Below, piece after piece: positions 41,701-53,700 of a stretch of DNA of 64,000 bases. Where the stretch lies: positions 86,337,023 to 86,401,022 of the forward strand of contig CM067373.1 of the NCBI GenBank assembly GCA_034401795.1. The letters are read 5' to 3'. The DNA comes from Chaetoderma sp. LZ-2023a. Its lineage: Eukaryota; Mollusca; Caudofoveata; Chaetodermatida; Chaetodermatidae. The position numbers were made by a program, and so were the translations under genes. The notes under the pieces were generated by a model. It did no database searches, was not told the origin of the DNA, and saw only the letters and a list, made by a program, of their open reading frames with translations. Each line of letters opens with the position of its first letter. Position 1 is the stretch's first letter.

Positions 41701-44700
41701 ATCTGTCATACCTGCGACTTTGTTTGAAAGGTGTCGTTATCCTTGAACATGCTATAATTACTGCATTCAAAATGAGTAAAAAAGGAAAACCAGCTATGAT
41801 CAATCATTAATTGATCATTGTTTAGTATATAAAACCAATCATCGATCACATAAAGATAACCAATTCCCAACACTAACGATCGGTCACGATAATTGATATG
41901 GGAATGTATGTCCATTTACAAGCCAAGAGAAGAGCATCGTGTCGGGCATTCCAGTGATAGTTTCAAAAATAAGTCTTCTCTTGCAAATGGACATTTCTAA
42001 ACACCCTTGCAGCTTTCATCATTGATATGAAATGTATGTTTGGTGTCTGGGTAATTTCTACCCAGGCTGATTAATCAGATAATGCCATTGTTCTTAAGTA
42101 ATCGATTGTGATCACTCGAAGCAATACTCGCACAAGCTTACTGCATCCCAAAAACTACGTAATCAAATTTGGCCCAATCTTTAACACAACAAAGGAACTT
42201 AATATGCAAAAGAAAGGTTTCAGATCTGATCAAAATCTGGATCTTTTGGTGTCTCGGAAACTACTGGTCTGATCTTGCTCAGTTTTAGAACAGGAAAGCG
42301 TGTGGCTGTACACTAGGATTCCACCACTTTTGGTATGATCCGAAAAATATGGAAAATCCAAAAATTCCTCACAATGTGAAAGAAACTGGAGGGCCAGGAT
42401 TTGCGATCTCTGATTGCTCAGGCTATAATTGCTTGAGAAAGCATGGTGGGGGTGGGTGATCATGTTATTATATGTAAAAATTAACATATGTTTTAAACTG
42501 TCTGCCTGCTGAATTTCTGCCGACTACATATTCCATGATGGTTAACTCTGAATATGCTGAACATTTTAAAAACAATTTGACGGATAAGCCACCAACGGTA
42601 TTCAGTCAAATTGTTTTCAAAATATTCAACAGATCCATAGTTATTGCTCATTGAATGTATTGTCTGGTGGCTTGCAGCAGTCAGACAGTTAAGTTTTCAC
42701 ATGTTTGTTTGCTTCAGGTACGAGGATCTCATGGATGACTACAGTAGTATAATGCTCAAGGCCTTAGCTGACAGATTAGCAGAGGTATGTATTAGCTTGC
42801 AAGATGGCTTTGTAGTTAGAATAATTCTTCTTATATACATACTCTTGACAAATGCTCAATCATATGCGCACACATCCAAAGGCGAGCTTTGTGATTTCTC
42901 AACCACCATTATCGCAACATATCATGCAAAGGTGAAATAATCAACACCTTTTAAAGCCTATCAGGTCATCACAATATCTGGTCAGTAATGTTTTACAAGA
43001 TCAATAGAAGCTTAGCGGTGTACAACATGAGCAGCTACCTTGTGAAACCACTCCACCACACATGCAGTGTATGACCTTCCAGTTAACACACAGATGTACA
43101 ACATACAGGAAAGTTATATTCCCAGGAGCAGCTGTCGACTGAAATGACTTGCCAGAAGACACAGTCACCAATGTGTCATTAGATATGTTTACGGCTCTAG
43201 TAACCAAAGATTAAGTGTATGCAAAAAAGTTTAACTTGCACCTGTACATACATTCAGCACCATGCTTTTAACTTGCCACATGCACACACCTGGCAAAATT
43301 GTCGCCACGTTGAAGGCAGCCAGTACTTAAAGAAAAAAAGAATAAAAAGAAGATGCACACCTATTGTTCTATCCATTCCTCTCTGCCTCCCGTAATATCA
43401 GTTCTATTTTGCAACCCTATATCTCCTTTCTGAAATGAAGATAGATTTCTAATCCTTTTACAGACATATAACATAAAATACAATAATACTTAATTGCCTC
43501 CCTTCCTTGTATAGGCTTTTGCAGAGGAGTTACATGAGTGTGTAAGAAAGCAGTTATGGGGATATGCGCCGGATGAAAATCTAGAATCCTCAGACCTTCA
43601 TCGCATCAAATATCAGGTAGGTTATAAAGACATGATTTTTAATGTTTTTGTAAACTTGTGTCAATCTTTTATAATTACAATAATTACAATAACCATTTCA
43701 AGGAGAGAAAACACAAATATGGAAGGGCATTTATTTTCTAAGATCTATTCTGTTGAATATTGTGAAACTAACTTGGCTGGAAGCTTGTTTCTGCCTGGAG
43801 CAGCAACAGCTCCCAGTCAAATTAGTTTCAAAATATTCAACAGAATATTTATTAAATGGTAATTGATTTTTAGTATTTGGTCTTTTTGGTTGAAAACTAA
43901 AATATTTTTTGCATCCGAAATGTTATCTATTGCACTACATCATACGGAGAAACCACATATTGGTATGTGTGTCTTGCGCAGCCTTTCCCATGCTAGTACT
44001 ATTAGTATGTGCATGATTATCAGAACATGTCAGAACCATCATTAAAGATCTAACTCGACCTGTGTGTTGCTCCTGCAAGACAGACGAAGCCTAGTAATTT
44101 TTGGGTCAGAAGGCTAACGGTCAAGGTCAGTGTGACAATGAAATTGAGTTGCATTTTCAGATGATAACAAGTTCCATCTAGAATGGATTTTCACCAAACT
44201 TGGCCTGTATGTTACTGTTGGGAGGCCAAAGAACGCTACTACATTAATTTTGTGGTCGAAAGGTCGAGGTTATCCAATTAAGGAAATAGGTTTGGATCTA
44301 TCGATGATAACTCAAGTTTTACTGAATGGACCTTCATCAAACTTGACATTTGTGTTCCCCTTGGGTATCAGAACCCGATTCTTTTCCGGGGTGGGGGAAG
44401 GGTGAGGGTCAGGAGAAAGGTCAAGGTTTAAGGTCACCGGAACCAAGTTAATAAAATTGGATTGCCTTTCTAAATGATAACTAGTTTTACTGAAAGGATT
44501 TTAACTAAGCCTGACATGTGTATTGCCATTGGGGTTTTGAAGAGTCCCATTAATTTATGGGTCAAATGCTCATGGTCACAGTGACCAAATTAAGGATATT
44601 GAGATTGATTTTAATTCTAATAATATGTCCATTATGGCTGAGTGAATCTCATGTGTCTAGCACATACTTACATGCAGAAATAAGCATGATCATAATATGC

Positions 44701-47700
44701 TGTGTCGATTCCATTGACACTGGCCTGCTAGACAAGCTTCAGGACACATTGATCAATAGACCTTTCCAGTTTATCCATCCGTCATGTGGCGTCATAATCA
44801 CCTACCTGTAGGAAGACATCATCATCAATTACAGCATGAATGACTCAATTTAGACTTAAGCACTTAATAGTCTGACACGTTGTACGAACTGTGTCTATTT
44901 AATAAATATTTTGTCAAATATTTTGAAACTAATTTAACTGGGCGTTGTTGCTGCCATAGGCAGCAATGGCAGCAACAGCACCCAATCAAATTGTTTCAAA
45001 ATATTCAACAGCTTGCCTGCATAATTTTCTGGAAATTGATAATCAGGGAATTCGGGGATCGATCGATCCCAACACAAGCGAGGCATGGGTGTAGCTTAGC
45101 TAGAGGTGGGCAGGGCATGGCTAAAACTGGAAAGGTCCATTGTTTGCTGGTGGTGGGGTGGGATACTTTGTATTTCAGCAATTTTTGATCGTTGTTCTTG
45201 CACAGGTTTCTTGTCTATTACAGGGTATCCGTCCAGCAGCCGGCTATCCATCCCAGCCTGACCACACTGAGAAACTGACCATGTGGTCACTAATGGATGT
45301 GTCCAGGATAGACATAGCACTGACCGAGTCATTAGCTATGTGGCCAGCAGCATCAGTGTCAGGCCTTTACCTTCCACATCCAAGCTCTAGTTACTTCTCT
45401 GTGGGAAAGATCACAAAAGAGCAGGTAGTTTGTATGGGAGATTTTTCCTTGGTGGTCCGAAGAACCCTATCGTTTTTGGGGTCAAAGGTCAAGGTCATGC
45501 TGACCTAAATAATGACGTAGTATTGCGTTTACGGATGATAACTCAAGTTCGATTGAAGGGGTCGTTACTACTCTTTGGTGGGAGGTTGTCCTTTGTGTTT
45601 CGAAGATCCCTATCAATTTTGGTGTCAACGGTCAAGGTCACGGTGTAGGGTGTGCTTAGCGGAATGGGGGCCATATTTTAGCAATCTCTGATTGTCGTTC
45701 TTGTTAAATGTCCATTTGCATGTGAAGAGACTATTTTTTTTAATTTACAACTGGAATAACTGCAGTCATTCCAGTGGTTATTTTTCAAAAATAGCCTTCT
45801 CTTTGCTTGCAAATGGACATTCCCCAAAATCAGTGCAGGGGCCTGTTTTGTCCGGTTTCTCAATGAAAGGATTAATTTAACAATAGTTGCCCTTTGTTAT
45901 TAACCCTTTCAGTCCTGATGGCCTAGCATATCAATATCATGGAACTCTTACAGAAAAGATTATGAATATTATGGAAATAATTTTAATTGAAACTGACAAT
46001 AGATTTTCTGCAGACCATTTTCACATCATGAGAACATACTTACCGCCCTCACACTCTTGATATACTAGTATATCGGCTCTAAATTCAATAATATTCAGAA
46101 TTATAAAAAGTTAGGTGCCCCCTACTGGGAAAGTGGAATGTACGCAGTGATGCACATGTCAGACCCCCACCTCTGCGCATGCGCATACTGGTACTTCCGT
46201 TTTCTAATATATTGGCTTATCAGCAATGTTGAAAACAATTTCAAGCTCTTTTGTTGAATTTTCTCTCAATTTCTTTCATCCATTTCACTATGGCTGAATC
46301 CAAAGCGTCAAAGGAGTCTGCCTTATCATCCATTAAGGTGATATTGTTCCATATATTATTTAAAGACATAACTTTTATATGTTACTGGTTTTCGTTCGCG
46401 GCTGACCTGGCGTTGGAGCATTTTTAGGCTCTGGGAATCCTTGTTAAATCCCTTGTGTCTTTGTGTCCACAGGCTCATCTTATGATGGTAGTGCTCCTGT
46501 TCTTCACTTGGAGGTTGATCACATCTCTTTTTTCTGACTTATCATTATGATATGTCTAAGGGTCGGAGATATAAGACAAAAAATATCTCCCTCCTTTTGT
46601 CCCATCCCCCCATCAAGACTCTACAGATTCGGCGGATGGATGGACGTATTCTTCTGCACAAGAGGATGGTTTGCCTGTGTTCAGGATAAGGGAGTTTATT
46701 AGTTATGGCACCTAAATATTTGAAATTTTTTATCAATTCTTGCTGCCATCTTTAGTGCACTGTATTCTCTCATGTGGTTGTGCATGGGTTCTCAGATATA
46801 TAATTTAATATTATATTATTCTTGAGTGATGAATGTATGTAGTCCTAGGTATTTCTTGCATTCATAATCTGATGTCTCCTCCCCTTGAAGGGTTTTTGCA
46901 TTGAGGTTTGATGTCATAATCAGCCAGAGGTTTTTTGCTTTTCCTTGATGTCATAATCTTAGTTTAGAGAAACAATTGATGTCATTATCATCATGTTATG
47001 AATGTTGAGAGATATCTGGATAGTCATTATCATTTCACTTCAAGAGTATACTTACCTCCCTAATACTTTTGATATTGCTAAATATTGGCTTTCACTCAAT
47101 AAACACTCAGATTTAAAACAGTTAGGTGCCCCTACTGGGCAGGGAGTCAGAGCGTAGTCTGGCGGATGCCAGCCCCACCACCGCGCATGCGCAGACTAGC
47201 ACTTCCTCTTTGCTAGATTATTGGCAAAGAGATCACACATGTTTTTTTGTTCAATAGCTTTTTCGCTCTCTTAAACTGTTTAAGTGGTGTTTGTTTGGAG
47301 TGTTAGTCACTTTTTTGGATGGCGGATAGGAATACGTCGCCACAGGAGGACGGAGGACCTTTAAATCAGGTGACTTCTAGTAAAATTAGCGAGTTTTCTT
47401 CCCGGTGTATTGTGTTTCCGGGACTCGCGTTTACCGTGATAAGCGCCTTGGTTGGTTGGGTTATATCAACTCGGTGCTACCTAGGACTAATTTCTCTTTC
47501 TGTTTATGTCCACAGGTCTGTATGACGCTAGGTGGTGACGTCACAGTACCAGAGAATTAGTTTTCTCTCCACCATGGTTCCATTTCCTACTAACACTGTT
47601 AGGTTATCTAACCAAATGAAAAATTATGTCCAGTGAGTTGGAGGCCTGGTATAAAGGTCTTCTCACTTTGCCCTCTTGATCCAATTCCTTCCCCATGAGG

Positions 47701-50700
47701 TGGAGAGAGTTAAGAGGCGTGCAGATGGTGGAGTTTCCGGTTCGTCACGTTGGATGGTTTGTCTATACAAAGTGTCAGGTATCTAGTTATTGATAATGTG
47801 GTGATGTTAATTATTGTAAACAATCAAAGGGAGATAATTAACATTTTTGCCAGAAAAGAGTTATCTATATGTATCTGATGGTTGTGTAGTCAACTTATCC
47901 ATTCAGCATACAATTCGTCTTTGCACTTGGATGTTTTGTTGGGATCGAATTTTTCCTGTCACGGGATTAATGACGTCATAATCAGCTGGCTATGTATTTA
48001 TTAGCAATTCAAGCGCTATGCTGGTTTTTGATGTATATTGATCTTTATGATCGTTTTCCTTCTCCTTGAGTTGGATTGAGTTTCTAAGCTTAACTAGTTG
48101 CTCATACTCCTTGTCCTTTGCCCTGTTTCAGGGACCGGGTTGCGCGTCCTGTGGACGTTTTATGCATGTAAAGTTCTGGCCGCATCTGTGTTATCGATGT
48201 AGCCCTTGTGGTCCATTGATTAATTGTGACATATGTAAGCACTGGGGGGGCGAGTTAATGTCCGAATTCTTGTGCTGCTTACAGGCGACGGACAAGGTGG
48301 TAGAGGAGGAGAAGAAGAAGAAGCGGAAACGAGAGGTTGTAAGTAGGAAGGGTAAGGGGAAGGTCTCGTCCGCGGTGGATATGGAGACCTTCCGGACCGA
48401 GATGTTGGGAGAGATGAAGAGGACAATAAAAGATTTGGTTCCAGGGTTGCTTCGTGGCATGCTTCCTGGACCAGATCCTTTATTGTCCTCATCATCGGCT
48501 TCGGAGCAGGTAATCCCCGCCTCTGGATCGATTTTCCTTAGTCCGCTTCCGTTGTCCGACGATTCAGAGGTGGCCCCATTAGAGGGGGCGTTCCACGGCC
48601 CTGGCAGCAGGCTTATTGCCGCGCCGATAGGGGACCGTGGACGGTTGTCGCTGGAACCCGCTGGCTGCTTATCAGTCCAGGGGTATCCGCACGCCGCGGT
48701 GGCCAGTACCTCCTATGGCACCGTTCCTGGTCAGCCCGGGTTAGCTCTCTTTGCTGACCCGGGGTCTAATCTTTCTGACCAGGGTGATGAGGATTACCTG
48801 CTAGGGTCGCCGTCTGACGACGTGGACATGGATGAAGACGTTTGTGCACCCCTCGCGGGGAATACAGGCGCTTTTTTCCACGGTATTACTCACCCTGGAG
48901 TAAGGTCCGCGGTTCAGGTGGTGGCCCAGGGCGCTGCTGATGGCCAGCGGTACCGCATACCTCGGCTTGCCGAGAGTGTAGCTGGTGCTGGCCGGGCCCG
49001 TGGTAGGGCTATATATACCCCGCGCTCTACCGCGGTGCCTGCTCCTGGTCAAACCAGAGATATTCTCATGCCGGTGCTGTCAGGCCCGCATGTTTTCCCT
49101 GGCTTGCCAGGTGTATCAGCGTACCCGCCGTCAAGCTCTACTGCTTGCGCTCAGGAGGAAGACGAAGGACCCCGTCTTGTAGAGCGCTCGCAGTTAGCCA
49201 CGGAGGAGGATTGGTATGACGCTTGCCAGTGGTTGGTGAGCGTTAGGCCTGATCTGCCCGTGGAGCAGTCGGCTAGCCACCGTGTTCACACGCCGTGGTT
49301 AGCTGGGAAACCAACTGCTAACGCTATGCCTTCTCTGCCGCTGGCGGAGCATGTCGTTGACATGTTCAAGGCGGCGGAGTCGTCCATTAACACGAGTGGA
49401 CGTCTCGCGAAGGCCCCTCGCGAGGTGGCCAGGCGTTGTCGCATCGTGCCCCTGGACTACCAGCGGTACGGTGTGGTACCCAAGCCCAGCGTGGATGACC
49501 GCGCGGCTTTGGGTGAGGATACGCGGCCAGGCTCCCGTTCTGACGCGGGGGTCTTGTGCGCGAACGCGTTGCGTTCGGCGAATACCGCGTTGCGTGATGC
49601 GGAGGAGAGTGGGAGGGCTTCGATTGCCGCTCTGTCCCACGTCTCCCAGCTGTTACAGGGGGTAGTAACGGCATCCGCATCGCGCCAGCCAGGCCCGCTC
49701 GCGGTCCAGCGAACCATCCAGGATGGTATTAACCTGGCGCTGGACTGTATGACGCGGGCGGTGACCAGGAGTGTCCGGGCAAGACGCACATTTGCCCTGG
49801 ACAATCTGTGCCCGTCTCAGGACCTGTATAATAGGCTACTCCGTACGCCTATGACGGGTCCTGGTCTTTTTGGAGGTGAGGGATGTCGCCACCTCCAGGA
49901 GACGGTCACCCTGGTGAATAACCAGAGGGCGCTGCGCGAACAGTTTGAGGTGCTGCGTCGTGCTAACGTTCGCGCCGCGGCCCCTGCGTATCGTCCCCTG
50001 CAGGCTCGAGGTGGTGCTGGCCAAGTCAGAGGCCAGCCGCCGTCGCAGCGCCGGCCTCGGCCGCGTGCGATTCGGCCAGCAGTGAGGGGGGCGCAGGCTC
50101 CTCAGCCGCCGTCAGCCAGGCAGCCGCCCGTGCACCGAGGTGCGCGCGGGGCGGGGCGGGTCGCGCGAGGATCTGGGCGTGGTTATCGTTCCTGACAGGG
50201 CGCTTACCGCGGTAAGGACCACGCCGGTGTGTATGGCGACGGAGACAGTGCCGCTCTTGCATGCCTTGTGTCCACCGCGGTCCCTAGGTGGACCGGTGGG
50301 AGGCCGGCTAGCCGACCACATGCAAGAGTGGGAACGGTTAACTCAGGACCGTTTAGTCTTGCGATGGCTTTCCGTGGGGTATCATCCAGAGTGGATGACA
50401 GGCCCGCCGTCGCGACTGTCTCTGGTGCCAGTCTGGACTCCCATTCCGAGAGATCCAGATCAAAGGTTGTGTATCGAGGAGGAGATAAATTCCCTCGTAC
50501 AGAAAGGAGCTATTCAGCCGGCACAAAGGTGTCCGGGCTTCTATTCAACCCTGTTCTTGGTAACAAAACGCACCGGTGGGTGGAGACCGATTCTCAACCT
50601 CAAGCCATTGAACAAGTTCATCGAGACGCCCAGTTTCAAGATGGAAACGGTGCGCTCGGTGTTGGCGGGGTTGGAGAGGGGGATGTGGACGGCGTCGATA

Positions 50701-53700
50701 GATTTGAAGGACGCTTATTTCCACATCCCCATCCACAGGAGTTTCTGTCGCTTCCTGAGATTTGCATTCCAGGGCAGACAGTGGGAATTCAGGGTGTTGC
50801 CCTTCGGAATTTCCACGGCTCCTCGGGTTTTCACCCGTGTGGTTCTTGCGATCACAGCATACCTCCGCAGGAGAAGCATAGCAGTCCACACGTACATAGA
50901 CGACTGGCTGTTGAAAGCGCACACCCGGGAAAGTTTGTCCGCCAATCTGGAGATTGTTTTGAAAATTCTCACAGACTTGGGCTGGATGATCAATTTCCCA
51001 AAATCAGAGCTGACTCCATCCCAGAAGTTTGTTTACCTGGGGATGTTCTTCGATCTGGAGACAGGATATGTTTATCCTACTCAGGAGAGAGTTCAAATAC
51101 TCATCTCGTTGATTCAGTCAGTGTGCGACAGTCGTCATGTCCTGGCACGGGTTTACTTGAGAATGCTGGGGTTGATGGTTTCGTTGGAACCAGTCATTCC
51201 TCAGGCCGCCTTACGCAGGCGGCCGATCCAGTTGTTTCTCATGACACAATGGACCCAGAGTACAGGTTCGCTGGACTCGAATGTGTCAGTGTTGGCGCCT
51301 CTGATTCACCACCTGCAATGGTGGTTGAATACAGAGAATCTCTTGCTGGGGGTTTTGCTAACCCCTCCCCACCCTCAGGTGACTGTGTATACAGATGCAT
51401 CGATGGAGGGCTGGGGAGCTTGCCTGGAAGAATCCACGATATCAGGGCTTTGGAATCTGGAACAGTCACAGGAACATATAAATCTACTGGAGCTAAGAGC
51501 AGTAGTCCTGGGCCTGGAACATTTCTTACAGAAAGTTCAGGGCAAGATTGTTCTTATTCGTTCAGACAACTCAACAGTTGTGACTTACATAAACCGCCAG
51601 GGCGGAACGAAGTCGCCCAGTCTCTGTATGATGACATGGAAACTGCTTTGTTGGTGTCTGGATCACCAGATTACCTTGAAAGCAGTTCATATTCCGGGAA
51701 GGTTAAACCTGCTAGCAGACTCATTGAGCCGAAGGATGAGTGTTTTACCCACGGAATGGCAACTAAATCAATGTGTGGCGGATCGTCTGTTCGACCATTG
51801 GGGGAAACCCAACATCGATTTGTTCGCAACGAAGAAGAATGCGAAGATGACGACGTACGTCTCTCCGATTCCGGATCCAAGCGCTTTCGCAACAGATGCG
51901 TTAGCTATCAGCTGGGGGAGAATGTATGCATACGCATTCCCTCCAGCAATCCTGATTCCAAAAATTCTTCAGAAAATCAGACAAGAGGAATGCCAAGTGC
52001 TTCTGATCGCCCCGGATTGGCCAAGCCGATCATGGTATACGGATCTGCTGGACCTTCTGGTCTGCAATCCGGTTCCTCTGCCTCTGATGGACGATATTAT
52101 CTTCCAGGGCAAGGCCCTTCACAACAATCCGTCAATGTTCAGATTGACTGCGTGGATGTTGTCAAGGAATCTAGAATTAAGGAGGGCTTTTCTGAGCAAG
52201 CAGCCATGTTTATGGCCAAGGCCAGGAGGGGGTCAACCTCCAGAGCATATAATTATAAAATCAACAGATTTGCAGAATGGTGCTCAAAAAGATGTATTGA
52301 TCCAATGGATTCATCTATTCAAGTAGTAGCTGATTTCCTCTGTCACCTCTATGATGCCTATAGCCTCAAGCCTAACTCTATTGCTGGTTATAAGTCAGCA
52401 TTAATGTCTGTTATTCCTTGCTTGGCTAAGAGGGGAAGTGATGAAGTAAATACATTGAATGTATTAATTAAAGGCATGGGCAATCTAAGACCAAGGAATC
52501 CTCCTGTGATTCCGTCTTGGAGTTTATCGCTAGTGCTTCAAGTACTAGGTGATAAGCCTTTTGAACCACTTAGTTCCATTTCTATGAAACTATTAACACT
52601 GAAGACTGTGTTTTTAATTGCTGCGGCCTCGGCTAGGCGTAGGAGTGAGATTCATGCCTTATCAGCCGAGGATGACCGTTTTGTGGTTTCAGGGGAAGGC
52701 CTTAAGCTGCTACCTAGGATTAATTTCTTGGCTAAAAATCAGTCGTTGAAATATCCAGGTCAACCTATTATTTTGCCTGCTTTAACTAGATATGATCCTA
52801 ATTCTAAAGCATGGTGTCCCGTCCGGGCGCTGCGCCGGTACAAACAACGTACGGCGGCATGGCGCACCGACCAGTCAGCGTTATGGTTGTCATATATTGA
52901 ACCCCATGGGAGGGCTTCTAAGGACACCATTTCCAGGTGGATTGTGGAATGCATTCAGTTTTGCCATAAATCCGCCACCGGGAAGCAGGTTGACGTGGCC
53001 AAGGCTCACAGTGTCCGCGGCGTAGTGACATCCACGGCCCTATTTAATGGGGTCCCTGTGGATGATATTATGTCGGTGGCTCAGTGGCACTGTGAGTCAA
53101 GTTTTACAGACCATTATCTCCGTGACACCTCTAATCCTCTCGCCTTGTCGGTTTTGAAAAAAATAAATCGGTTTATATTTTTTGAGGTGATTTCCTCATT
53201 ACTTATATTTATCACAATTAATTTATGGAAACACCCACTTTTTTGGGCCTGCATCAGTCTTTACCGATGGGAAGATGATGTCAGCAGCCATTTTCAACAA
53301 GGTCAGTCTTGTTCATGTGTTGTCCGTTGTTGATTGTATTGTCACGATTACCCGTTATTAATATGGTGATGGTTTGTGTATTTGTGTGGTTCATTGTTGA
53401 GAGTTACGAAAATGGAGTTTTTTCGTCTCTGTCCTGTAGTACATGGCACTTGTACGTAGAGAGCGTATAGGACATTGAGGTCAGTCGACTCTTCCTCCCA
53501 GGAAGGAGGGGGGGGAGCGCATATGACATTCGGTCATCTCTCATACATCGGTGGTGTTATCCGATGGTTAGTCAAATCCTGACTGTTTTTTCTTACAGTT
53601 TCAGAAGTTTAAGTGCCTTAAACGCAGAAAAGCGTATAGGGATGAGCTGGTCTTTTGACCTGGCCCCCTCCCGCCAGATTCACTTTCGAATTCTGGCAAT

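Noticed and set aside
43740-43862. HP2 hairpins as microRNA precursors or tRNA-like genes
   Set aside because: They are members of a high-copy family with no sign of a conserved mature arm. Double-stranded RNA is possible but not supported as a discrete RNA gene.
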